DNA of 36,741 nt, taken from the NCBI GenBank assembly GCA_944386835.1, contig CALXCQ010000125.1, positions 1 through 36,741 on the forward strand, read 5' to 3'. This DNA is from an uncultured Oscillospiraceae bacterium (lineage in GTDB: Bacteria > Bacillota > Clostridia > Oscillospirales > Oscillospiraceae). A program made the translations under genes and the position numbers. The notes under the pieces were generated by a model that saw only the letters and a program-made list of their open reading frames with translations, had not been told where the DNA came from and ran no database searches. Position 1 is the stretch's first letter; the number at the start of each line of letters is the position of its first letter. Shown in pieces: positions 15,403-23,513 of the stretch.

Positions 15403-15567
15403 GTGCAAGCCGTCAGAAGTCTACAAAAAATTTTGGAATTCTCCCAAAATACCATTGAAAATTGGGACTCTGTATGGTATCGTGACAATAGATATGCTGT
15501 TATTTTGCCCCTTCGCATGGATGAGTTTGGAAGAAATATCAGTATTTTATTCTTGATAAAAGGATAA
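15403..15567 (+). CDS. Possible small ORF or gene remnant before the hydrogenase operon
   Basis: An open frame runs from after a TAG at 15346-15348 to TAA at 15565-15567. From GTG 15403 it encodes 54 residues, including IENWDSVWYRDNRYAVILPL and a hydrophobic end ISILFLIKG. The composition looks protein-like, unlike other spacer frames, and the stop lies 2 bp before the AGGAGG of the next gene, typical of an operon. Against it: no ATG, no ribosome binding site for the GTG, AT-rich codons unlike the neighbours, and two short inverted repeats (15430-15450 and 15449-15480) in the same stretch. I do not recognise the protein; it may be a decayed gene's 3' end. Confidence 0.3.
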   Translation: MQAVRSLQKILEFSQNTIENWDSVWYRDNRYAVILPLRMDEFGRNISILFLIKG

Positions 15568-15581
15568 TAGGAGGTAGCACA

Positions 15582-17417
15582 TTGAGCAGACTAGAAATCA
15601 AAACTCCCAGCCAGGCACAGAGTGTTGTGGAGAGTCTATACCGCACGGTGGAACGGCGGATTGCCGCCAGTCCTCCTGGTCTGTGTCCGGTGGATATGGC
15701 ACTCAATTTTCTCAACTTGTGTCATGCCCAATCCTGCGGCAAATGCGTCCCCTGTCGGATTGGCCTGGGGCAGTTGTCCAGCTTAATGGAAAAGGTGCTC
15801 GATGGCACCGGTACCATGCGCACCCTGGAAATTCTGGAGCAAACCGCTCAGACCATTGTGGACTCCGCCGACTGTGTTATCGGCACCGATGCGGCCAATC
15901 TGGTCCTCATGGGCCTGAAGGGATTCCGGGAAGACTATGTGGAACACGTCACCCATCACCGCTGTCTGGGGAATCTGAAAAACCCGGTCCCCTGTGTGGC
16001 TCTGTGCCCGGCCGGCGTCGATATTCCCGGCTATGTGGCCCTGGTTTCCCATGGAAAATACCAGGAAGCGGTCAAACTGATCCGGCGAGACAACCCCTTC
16101 CCCATCGCTTGCGCCTATATCTGCGAACATCCCTGCGAGGCCCGCTGCCGCCGCAGCATGATTGACGATCCCATCAATATTCGTGCTCTGAAGCGATATG
16201 CGGTGGACCATGCCGGGGTTGTGCCCAATCCTCCTTGTGCTCCGGCAACCGGGAAAAAGGTGGCCATTATCGGTGGCGGCCCCGGCGGCCTGTCCGCAGC
16301 CTACTATCTGGCACTCATGGGCCATCAGGTGACTTTGTTTGAAAAGCAAAAACAGCTGGGCGGCATGCTCCGGTACGGAATTCCCAGCTATCGGTTCCCC
16401 CGGGAAAAGCTGGACGAAGAAATTGCCTCCATTCTCTCCGTGGGTATTGAAGTGCGCACCCAGGTAGACGTGGGTGTCGACATCAGCTTTGAAGCGCTGA
16501 AGGCAGAATATGACTGTCTGTACATAGCCATTGGTGCCCAAACCGACAAGAAGACGGGCATTCCCGGCGAGGACAGCTATGGGGTTATCTCCGCTGTTCA
16601 AATGCTTCGGGAAATTGGCGACAACCAGATGCCGGACTTCTCCGGTAAAAACGTGGTAGTGGTCGGCGGCGGCAACGTGGCCATGGACGCCACCCGGAGT
16701 GCCATTCGTCTGGGCGCCAAGAAAGTCTCTTGTGTCTACCGCCGCCGTCAGGCGGACATGACCGCTCTGGCAGAGGAAGTGGAAGGCGCGATCGCCGAAG
16801 GGGCAGAGCTTCTGACCTTGCAGGCGCCATTGCGGGTAGAAAGTGATGAAGACGGCAACGCAGTTGCCCTGTGGACCCAGCCCCAGGTCATCGGCGTTAT
16901 GGACAGCGCAGGCCGGCCCCGGCCCAACAATGCCAGCGTAGAGCCCCAGCGCATTCCTGCCGATATCATTATCATTGCCATTGGCCAGGGCGTAGAGTCC
17001 CACGGCTTTGAACAGTCCGGTGTTCCCGTCAAACGGGGAACCCTGGTGGCCAAGACCAGCAGCCAGCTGCAAAACATGGACGGCGTCTTTGCCGGCGGCG
17101 ACTGCGTCACCGGTCCTGCCACCGCCATTCGGGCTATTGCCGCCGGTAAGGTGGCCGCGGCCAATATTGACGAATATCTGGGCTATCACCATGTCATCGA
17201 CGTGGATGTGGAAATTCCCAGTCCCAAATTTGACAACAAGCCGCCCCACGGTCGGATCAACACCGCCGAGCGGGAAGCCTGTGTCCGGAAACATGATTTC
17301 CAGTGCATTGAGTGTGGCATGAGCGATGAAGAAGCGGATCTGGAATCCTCCAGATGTCTGCGCTGCGACCACTTCGGCTATGGAAACTTCAAAGGAGGTC
17401 GTGTAGGAAGATGGTAA
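15582..17417 (+). CDS. NuoF/GltD-like iron-sulfur flavoprotein, hydrogenase partner
   Basis: A 611-residue cytoplasmic oxidoreductase of composite build. Residues about 1-110 resemble only the iron-sulfur end of NuoF (SCGKCVPCRIG, C52, C55, C58, with C98). Residues about 125-210 form a GltD/DPD-type cluster domain (CPAGVDIPGYV, then ICEHPCEARCRR). Then come an FAD site (IIGGGPGGLSAAYY) and a second nucleotide site (VVVGGGNVAMDA with VYRRRQADM, arginines typical for NADPH). The tail holds CIECG and CLRCD. The FMN/NADH Rossmann part of NuoF is missing. The start is TTG at 15582 with a perfect AGGAGG 7 nt upstream. It overlaps the hydrogenase gene by 7 bp, so the two form a complex in all likelihood, linking H2 to NADP(H). 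Confidence 0.85.
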   Translation: MSRLEIKTPSQAQSVVESLYRTVERRIAASPPGLCPVDMALNFLNLCHAQSCGKCVPCRIGLGQLSSLMEKVLDGTGTMRTLEILEQTAQTIVDSADCVIGTDAANLVLMGLKGFREDYVEHVTHHRCLGNLKNPVPCVALCPAGVDIPGYVALVSHGKYQEAVKLIRRDNPFPIACAYICEHPCEARCRRSMIDDPINIRALKRYAVDHAGVVPNPPCAPATGKKVAIIGGGPGGLSAAYYLALMGHQVTLFEKQKQLGGMLRYGIPSYRFPREKLDEEIASILSVGIEVRTQVDVGVDISFEALKAEYDCLYIAIGAQTDKKTGIPGEDSYGVISAVQMLREIGDNQMPDFSGKNVVVVGGGNVAMDATRSAIRLGAKKVSCVYRRRQADMTALAEEVEGAIAEGAELLTLQAPLRVESDEDGNAVALWTQPQVIGVMDSAGRPRPNNASVEPQRIPADIIIIAIGQGVESHGFEQSGVPVKRGTLVAKTSSQLQNMDGVFAGGDCVTGPATAIRAIAAGKVAAANIDEYLGYHHVIDVDVEIPSPKFDNKPPHGRINTAEREACVRKHDFQCIECGMSDEEADLESSRCLRCDHFGYGNFKGGRVGRW

Positions 17418-19153
17418 CCTTAACAATCGACAATCAGACGGTCACTGTGGCCGAAGGCACCACAATTCTGGAGGCTGCCAAATCCGCCAACATTACCATT
17501 CCCAGTCTCTGCTATTTAAAGGATCTCAACGAGATCGGCGCCTGCCGGGTCTGCGTTGTGGAAATCGAGGGCATCACCCGGCTGGTTCCCGCCTGTGTCA
17601 ACGTGGTCTCTGAGGGAATGGTCGTCCATACCAACTCCGCCCGGGTTCGTTCGGCCCGCCGGACCAATCTGCGGCTGATTATGTCCCAGCACGACTGCCG
17701 GTGCGCCGTATGTCTCCGCAGTGGCAACTGCACCTTGCAGAAGCTTGCCAACGATCTGAACCTGTTCTATCTGCCCTACCCTACTCAGATTCCCAAAAAG
17801 CGGTGGGGTTACGACGCGCCTCTGATTCGGGATGAGAGCAAGTGCATTAAATGTATGCGCTGTATCCAGGTATGCGATAAGATTCAGTCCCTCAACGTGT
17901 GGGACGTATCCGGTACCGGCTCCCGCACCACGGTAGACGTGTCCCTCAACCGTTCCATTTTGGAAGCGGACTGCGCCTACTGTGGCCAGTGTGTTACCCA
18001 CTGCCCCACGGCAGCTCTCAGCGCCCGGGACGACACAGAGAAGGTATTTGACGCGCTGAACGATCCGGAGCTGGTCACGGTGATTCAGATTGCTCCTGCC
18101 GTCCGGACAGCATGGGTGGAGTCCTTCGGCCTGGATCCGGAAACTTTCACCGTCAACCATCTGGTGGCAGCTCTGCGGGCCATGGGCTTCGACTACATTT
18201 TCGACACCAATTTCTCCGCCGACCTGCCCATTATGGAAGAGGGCAGCGAGTTCCTCGAGCGGTTCACCCACACGGAAAACTACCAGTGGCCCATGTTTAC
18301 CTCCTGTTGTCCTGGCTGGGTCCGGTTCCTCAAGTCTCAGTATCCGGAGTATACCGACAATCTTTCTACTGCCAAGTCTCCCCAGCAGATGTTCGGCGCC
18401 GTAGCGAAAAGCTACTTTGCTGAAAAGATGGGGATCGATCCTCATAAGATGCGGGTCATTTCTGTCATGCCCTGCATTGCCAAAAAGAGCGAGTGCGCCA
18501 TTGACTCCATGAAGGACGCCTGCGGTGATCCGGATGTGGACATTGTCATCACTACCCGGGAACTGGTCCGCATGATGCGGATGGAGCACCTGGATCCCAC
18601 GGTCCTGAAGCCGCAAAACTTTGACTCTCCTCTGGGTTCCAGCACCGGTGCAGCCGTGATTTTTGGCGCCACCGGCGGCGTTATGGATGCGGCTCTGCGC
18701 AGCGCTTACTACCTGGTCACCGGCAAGAACCCGGATGCCGATACCTTTGCTCAGGTGCGGGGCATGGACGGCTGGAAAGAAGCAGTCTTCCAGATTCCCG
18801 GCGCTGGGGATATCAACGTAGCCATTGTCAGTGGTCTGGGCAACACCCGGAAACTGATGGAACAGCTGCGCAAAGGCAAAGTATCTTATGACTTTGTGGA
18901 AGTCATGGCCTGTCCCGGCGGTTGCGCCGGCGGCGGCGGCCAGCCTATTCACGACGGACAGGAGCTGGCAGAAAAGCGTGGCAATGTGCTGTGGCACCTG
19001 GACAAAGCCTCTGCCATCCGCTATTCCCACGAGAATCCGGATATTCTGGAACTCTACCGGGACTATCTGGAAAAGCCTCTGGGCGAAAAATCCCACCATC
19101 TTCTGCATACAGATCATCACAGCTGGACAATGCCTTTACGGCCAGAGCGTTAA
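17411..19153 (+). CDS. [FeFe] hydrogenase, group A type
   Basis: Produces or oxidises H2 in the cytoplasm. The 580-residue protein has, in order: a [2Fe-2S] domain (C34, C45, C48, C62), a His-Cys cluster (H94, C98, C101, C107), two [4Fe-4S] sets (C145/148/151/155 and C188/191/194/198), and the H-cluster domain with TSCCPGW (about 298-303), MPCIAKKSE (about 353-361) and ACPGGCAGGGGQP near the end. All catalytic ligands are present, so it should be active if the HydEFG maturases exist elsewhere; none are in this window. The ATG at 17411 follows AAGGAGG and overlaps the partner gene. The adjoining GltD-like gene fits the glutamate-synthase-linked (A2) hydrogenase group. Confidence 0.93.
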   Translation: MVTLTIDNQTVTVAEGTTILEAAKSANITIPSLCYLKDLNEIGACRVCVVEIEGITRLVPACVNVVSEGMVVHTNSARVRSARRTNLRLIMSQHDCRCAVCLRSGNCTLQKLANDLNLFYLPYPTQIPKKRWGYDAPLIRDESKCIKCMRCIQVCDKIQSLNVWDVSGTGSRTTVDVSLNRSILEADCAYCGQCVTHCPTAALSARDDTEKVFDALNDPELVTVIQIAPAVRTAWVESFGLDPETFTVNHLVAALRAMGFDYIFDTNFSADLPIMEEGSEFLERFTHTENYQWPMFTSCCPGWVRFLKSQYPEYTDNLSTAKSPQQMFGAVAKSYFAEKMGIDPHKMRVISVMPCIAKKSECAIDSMKDACGDPDVDIVITTRELVRMMRMEHLDPTVLKPQNFDSPLGSSTGAAVIFGATGGVMDAALRSAYYLVTGKNPDADTFAQVRGMDGWKEAVFQIPGAGDINVAIVSGLGNTRKLMEQLRKGKVSYDFVEVMACPGGCAGGGGQPIHDGQELAEKRGNVLWHLDKASAIRYSHENPDILELYRDYLEKPLGEKSHHLLHTDHHSWTMPLRPER

Positions 19154-19164
19154 CACATTGCTGC

Positions 19165-19205
19165 AAAAAGCCCGCCCCGGGAAGATTACCCGGAGCGGGC
19201 TTTTT
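19165..19205 (+). terminator. Terminator of the hydrogenase operon
   Basis: AAAAAGCCCGC...CCCGGG pairs with CCCGG...GCGGGCTTTTT across a short AT loop, with a five-T end. It begins 12 bp after the stop. Confidence 0.9.
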
Positions 19206-19642
19206 CACGCGATCTTAAGGGGAAACCCCTTGAAAGCTCCCCGCAGACTTCATTGTGGTTTTTACTGATAGGGTGGCTGTGTTCCCTCTGGCGGGATTCT
19301 CTGTGGCCATACCCTGACCTTCCCCCGCTCTTGGCGCTTTTGAGACGGTAATCTGTCCCCTCTCCTGGCTGTTCACAACTACAGCCGTCATCCTCTCACA
19401 GCTTTTTACAACTACAGCCGGCTCCGTTTTATGGCTTTTACAACTACGGCCGTCTTCCTTTCACGGCCCTTCACCGCTGCAACGATCCCCTCGGCCTTTT
19501 TAAGCTTTTCAAGACGGCATCCTGCCGTTTTTTCTCCCTTGTGGCCCTTCACAACTGAGGCTTTCTGCCTTCGCTTCTCTTTGGGCCTGTGTCCTCTGCC
19601 TTTTCTGCCGGGCCTTTTCCAAAGCGAACCCCTTCTCAGGCC
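19206..19642. other. C-rich spacer between hydrogenase and histidine kinase genes
   Basis: It holds a small hairpin AAGGGGAAACCCCTT at 19217-19231, the 33-bp repeats described separately, and pyrimidine-rich sequence. No convincing gene on either strand. Confidence 0.5.
19368..19465 (+). repeat. Three degenerate tandem units of about 33 bp
   Basis: Units at 19368-19400, 19401-19433 and 19434-19465 share a core close to ACAACTACAGCCG after a GCT-plus-T-run lead. More decayed units seem to flank them (19334-19367 and from 19466 to about 19570). Confidence 0.65.
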
Positions 19643-20956
19643 TTACCGATACAGGGGCAATACCACTTCTGCCACAAACTGGGACTTTTCCTGATAGAGA
19701 ATCAGTTGACCGCGCAGTCGTTCCATGACCTTCTGACAGGTTTTCAGCCCAATTTTGGTGCTCTCCACAGGATTGGGACTTTCCGGCACCCAGTTGGAAA
19801 TACAGATGCGCAGAAGATTCGCTTCTTTTTCCGCCATGACCACCACCGGCCGGGACTTGTCGGCATGCTTTTCCACATTGGAAAACAGGTTGTCAAAGAC
19901 CCGTTTTAAATACTGCATATCTGCCCCAATCCGGCAGCTCTCTTTTAACGGTGCCTCATGGACCCGGAAGCCCTTAAGCCGCAGGAGGGCCACTGACTCT
20001 CCCAGAAGTTGCTCCAAAACCGGCTGGGCATCATACAGTTCCAGGGCCATCGGCTCTTCCCCGGCTCCGAAGGCCAGGAAATACTGGAACAGTTTTTCTG
20101 TCAGATCTTTCAGTTGCATGGCTTTGTCCCGGCTGACCGTCAGGTATTCCCGCAGCTGTTCCGGCGACTGGTACTGTCCGCCGGCTGCCAGATCCAGGTA
20201 GCCGATGAGCGCCGTCAGAGGCGTACGAATATCGTGAGAAATCGCAGTGAGCAAATCACTGTTGGCCTGATAGGCCATTTTTTCCTTTTGAATCCGGCCC
20301 AAAATGGTCCGGCGCATCACGTCCGTCTCCCGTGCCAGCAAAGACAGCTCGTCTTTCCCTTTTAGCTGAATCTCCTTGTCAAAGTTTCCGCCACTGACCT
20401 GCCGGACCGTCTGAGAAAGTTCAATGACCGATTTGGTCACATACCGGTTATACAGAAGAATCACCAGCGTAAACACGGCGCAGGCAAAGGCCATGGAGGC
20501 AATGTCACAGAACGTATAGAGCCGGGAAATGGAATAGTCCAGAATTTCCGCAGTCACAGGCCCGTCCACAAAGAAAATGGTAAAAACGGCATGGTCCGCC
20601 GACGCGTTGTTCCGATAGAGATTTCCCTGGGCATCCACGCCCCACCAGCCGGTGCCGTAAGCATAGCTTTCGTCCCGGTAGAGGAGCAGGTACAGATTTC
20701 CCTCCTGTGCCAACCACTGGCCAATGGCCTTGGTATCGGTGGAGCGCACTTGATTCTCCTGGACATACTGGTTCAGGGACTGGGCATGTTCTTCATTGCG
20801 CCGGATAATGGCCGTCCGGTTGAGATAGTAAAAGTCAATGAGCTCGCTGGAACCTGTCTGCACCAAAAAGAAGGTACTGATCCCCAGGATACCGGCCAAC
20901 AGCATGGCATAGACCATTTTGGCCCGCAGGGACCACCACCATTTCTGCTTAATCAA
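19643..20956 (-). CDS. Two-component sensor histidine kinase
   Basis: A 437-residue membrane kinase. Span 1 (about 14-33) and span 2 (about 150-170) enclose an outside sensor region of about 115 residues. A HAMP linker (about 170-225), the phospho-acceptor helix LLTAISHDIRTPLTALIGYL with His241, and an ATPase domain follow. The N box is DNLFSNVEKHADK. The usual DxGxG G1 box is not visible, but IGLKTCQKVMERL is, as in VanS-like Firmicute kinases. The start is TTG at 20956 with AAGGGG 7 nt before it, 8 bp inside the response regulator gene. Signal unknown; it faces a MacAB-type operon that it probably controls. Confidence 0.92.
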   Translation of the reverse strand: MIKQKWWWSLRAKMVYAMLLAGILGISTFFLVQTGSSELIDFYYLNRTAIIRRNEEHAQSLNQYVQENQVRSTDTKAIGQWLAQEGNLYLLLYRDESYAYGTGWWGVDAQGNLYRNNASADHAVFTIFFVDGPVTAEILDYSISRLYTFCDIASMAFACAVFTLVILLYNRYVTKSVIELSQTVRQVSGGNFDKEIQLKGKDELSLLARETDVMRRTILGRIQKEKMAYQANSDLLTAISHDIRTPLTALIGYLDLAAGGQYQSPEQLREYLTVSRDKAMQLKDLTEKLFQYFLAFGAGEEPMALELYDAQPVLEQLLGESVALLRLKGFRVHEAPLKESCRIGADMQYLKRVFDNLFSNVEKHADKSRPVVVMAEKEANLLRICISNWVPESPNPVESTKIGLKTCQKVMERLRGQLILYQEKSQFVAEVVLPLYR

Positions 20957-21641
20957 TTTGATACCCCTTTCCCCAAACCGTCCGGATCAGCGTCGGGTTT
21001 GCCGGGTCCAATTCCAGTTTTTTTCGCAGATTCAAAATATGTACCATGACGGTATTGGTAGAAGAGGGCAGATATTTTTCCTGCCACACGTCTTCATAGA
21101 TACTTTCCACACTGACCGGTGTTCCCCGGTGCTCCAGAAGGTAGCGGATAATCTCCGCTTCTTTCTCTGTCACTTCCACCGTCTGGCCGTCTTTATAGAC
21201 ACTGCGGCCATCCAGTGAGACTACGCCTGCGTTGGTAAAGGCCTCCAGCTCATGCTTGCCCCGGTACACCTGGTAACGGCGGAGCAGGGATTTGACTTTT
21301 AAGAGCAATTCTGCCTGGGAAAAGGGCTTGGTCAGGTAGTCGTCTCCGCCGCTGTGATAGGCGCTCATTTTATCTGTTTCCTGAGATTTGGCCGTCAGGA
21401 ACAAAATGGGCGCCATGGAATACTTGCGAATTTCCTGACAGGCTGTTACCCCGTCCATTTCCGGCATCATAATATCCAGAAGGATCAGATCGATGGAGGC
21501 ATTTTTTTGCAAAACTTCCAAAGCCTGCTTTCCATTTGCGGCCTCCAAGACCGTAAAGCCGTCGGCACAAAGCAGAATATTCAAAATATTCCGGATATCC
21601 GGCTCATCGTCTACAATCAGGATTTTACTACTAGATTCCAA
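20949..21641 (-). CDS. OmpR-family response regulator
   Basis: A 230-residue regulator with a receiver domain (Asp11/Asp12, phospho-acceptor Asp56 in LILLDIMMPEMDG, Lys105 in LTKPF) and an OmpR/PhoB winged-helix DNA-binding domain (about 130-230, ending VMVHILNLRKKL and RTVWGKGYQI). The start is TTG at 21641 behind GGGAGGTGG. It shares an operon with the kinase, which overlaps its end. A 10-bp-spaced TTAAG repeat before the divergent MacA-like operon fits its expected binding site. Confidence 0.93.
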   Translation of the reverse strand: MESSSKILIVDDEPDIRNILNILLCADGFTVLEAANGKQALEVLQKNASIDLILLDIMMPEMDGVTACQEIRKYSMAPILFLTAKSQETDKMSAYHSGGDDYLTKPFSQAELLLKVKSLLRRYQVYRGKHELEAFTNAGVVSLDGRSVYKDGQTVEVTEKEAEIIRYLLEHRGTPVSVESIYEDVWQEKYLPSSTNTVMVHILNLRKKLELDPANPTLIRTVWGKGYQID

Positions 21642-21707
21642 AAGAAGCCACCTCCCGTTTCATCTTAGCACAGGGCCAAAGCTCTTGGCCACTGTTTGTC
21701 CCCTTTT

Positions 21708-21722
21708 TTAAGAAATCTTAAG
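21708..21722 (+). promoter_or_regulatory. Putative response regulator site, tandem TTAAG half sites
   Basis: TTAAG occurs at 21708-21712 and 21718-21722, exactly 10 bp apart, as expected for OmpR-type dimers bound head to tail. The site ends right where the -35 box of the downstream promoter would lie, the position used for activation. Confidence 0.5.
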
Positions 21723-21742
21723 TATCTTTCCCCTGCCTGGTA

Positions 21743-21751
21743 TGTTAGAAT
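21743..21751 (+). promoter_or_regulatory. Extended -10 promoter of the MacA-like operon
   Basis: TG-T-TAGAAT at 21743-21751 is an extended -10 element; the -35 position (21723-21728, TATCTT) is poor. Such promoters usually need an activator, in line with the TTAAG sites just upstream. Confidence 0.5.
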
Positions 21752-21834
21752 GAGTCCGGGAACTTTTTACAAGTTTTTCAGTCTAATTAGAAGGCGGTTT
21801 TCCGCATTCCCGAAGAGAAAGGTTGGTGCCTACT

Positions 21835-23508
21835 ATGGCAGATGTGTTTACCCCCGCTGAGCAGGAGGTCTCCCCTCCTTCTGCCCCCATTCCGCCCTCT
21901 GCGCCGAAAATGGCGGCGAAAAAGAGAAAGCGGCGCAAAAAGATAATTAAAACCCTGATTACACTGGTCATTCTGGCCGGAGTCGTAACCGGCGGTGTCA
22001 TCGGTTTTCAAAAACTTTTCCAGGAAGAAGAAGGGGACGTGCAGATTCTCACGGACTTCTCCTCCCGGGGCAGCATTACCAGTATGGTGGAGGGTTCCGG
22101 TGTAGCGCTTCCCAAAAACAGCGCCAGTATCACGTTAACCACCGCCGGCATGGTAGAAGACCTCTATGTCTCAGAAGGCGATTATGTCACAGCGGGCACC
22201 GCTCTTTACCGGATCAGCAGTCCCACTACGGAAGAAGCGGTGACCAAGGCGCAAAAGACGGTGGAAAATCACCAGAAAGAGTTGAACAAACTCTATGAAT
22301 CTGTCAACGATCTCAATATCCGCGCAGAGTACGCCGGCAAACTTCTGGAAGTCCAGGACATTCAGGTGGGGCAGGACGTCTCGGCCGGCCAGACCATCGC
22401 CACGCTGGTAGACGACAACAAACTGCGGCTGCATCAGTATTTCAGCTATGCCTATGAAGACGACATCTATGTTGGGCAGTCTGCCACCATTTCCATTCCC
22501 TCTTCCATGTCTCAAATTTCCGGCACGGTGGAATCCATCAACAAAGTAGAGCGGATTTCCCCGGAGGGCTCAGTCCTGTTTGAAGTGGTACTGGTCATGA
22601 ACAACCCGGATACGCTGACAGCCGACATGGTGGCTTCCGCCACGTTAACCACATCTTCCGGCGAAACCATCTACCCCTACGAATCCGGGAAGCTGGAATA
22701 TTACCGTACCACCACCATTACTGCCAAAACCAGTGGTCCTGTTGAGTGGGTAAACCTGACCAACTATGCCAAAGTAACCGCTGGCCAGGATTTGGTTCGT
22801 CTGGGTGCAGAAGACAATGAGGCGGAAATTGCCTCTTTGGAAAACCAGCTGCAGACGGCCCAGGAATCTTTGAAAGAGGCCCAGGATAATTTGGATAAAT
22901 TGAACGCTGTGGCGCCCATCGACGGCACGGTCCTGAGTATTGGTCTGGTCGTGGGAGAAGAAGCAGCCAGTGGCACGGTAGCGATTAACATCGCCGACAC
23001 CACCACCATGGTGATTAACGCCCAGATTGACGAGCGGAATGTCTCCTATGTCAAAACCGGTATGGCGGTAGATATCGATCAGTGGGGTACTCCCTTTACC
23101 GGCATTGTGGAATCGGTAAGCCTCAACGGTAAATATGAAAACGGCATCTCCACATTCCCCACGGTCATCACAGTAGACAATGCAGATGGCACCATGATGA
23201 GTGGCAGCTACGTAAACTTCAGCTTCGCCGCCAGCCAGGTGGACGACTGTGTCATTGTCCCCATTCAGGCAGTCAAAAACGTGGAAACTGCCGACGGCAG
23301 TGCCAGCGTCGTCTTTGTCAAGAGCGAAACACCGCCGGAAGACACGGTGGAACTGTTGACACCTCCGGAAGGCATCCCCGAAGGATTTTATCCGGTTGTG
23401 GTGAAAACGGGCATTTCCGATACTTATAATGTAGAAATTGTCTCCGGTCTGGACGAAGGCGTGGAAGTATTCACCCAAGTGATGAAGAGCAATGCTTCAA
23501 GTTGGTGA
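21835..23508 (+). CDS. MacA/HlyD-like membrane fusion (adaptor) protein
   Basis: A 557-residue adaptor of an ABC export system. It has a Pro-rich cytoplasmic start, a strongly basic stretch (AAKKRKRRKKIIK, about 27-39), one membrane span (about 38-58) and a long outside part. That part has two biotinyl-lipoyl-like segments (VEDLYVSEGDYVTAGTALYR and VAPIDGTVLSIGLVVGEEAA), a coiled coil (about 325-355) and beta-barrel domains with NIADTTTMVINAQIDERNV. The length is above the usual 350-450. The ATG at 21835 is chosen over in-frame TTG/GTG at 21823/21826 because AAAGG at 21818-21822 spaces better. It should join the permease encoded downstream. Confidence 0.88.
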   Translation: MADVFTPAEQEVSPPSAPIPPSAPKMAAKKRKRRKKIIKTLITLVILAGVVTGGVIGFQKLFQEEEGDVQILTDFSSRGSITSMVEGSGVALPKNSASITLTTAGMVEDLYVSEGDYVTAGTALYRISSPTTEEAVTKAQKTVENHQKELNKLYESVNDLNIRAEYAGKLLEVQDIQVGQDVSAGQTIATLVDDNKLRLHQYFSYAYEDDIYVGQSATISIPSSMSQISGTVESINKVERISPEGSVLFEVVLVMNNPDTLTADMVASATLTTSSGETIYPYESGKLEYYRTTTITAKTSGPVEWVNLTNYAKVTAGQDLVRLGAEDNEAEIASLENQLQTAQESLKEAQDNLDKLNAVAPIDGTVLSIGLVVGEEAASGTVAINIADTTTMVINAQIDERNVSYVKTGMAVDIDQWGTPFTGIVESVSLNGKYENGISTFPTVITVDNADGTMMSGSYVNFSFAASQVDDCVIVPIQAVKNVETADGSASVVFVKSETPPEDTVELLTPPEGIPEGFYPVVVKTGISDTYNVEIVSGLDEGVEVFTQVMKSNASSW

Positions 23509-23513
23509 TTGCC

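Noticed and set aside
15783-19120. Two minus-strand open frames of over 500 codons opposite the hydrogenase and its partner
   Set aside because: Same reason: shadows of real genes on the plus strand with complete motif sets.
21655-21670. Possible minus-strand -10 box (TAAGAT) for the response regulator gene
   Set aside because: A transcript starting there would begin within the ribosome binding site, so it cannot be the main promoter.
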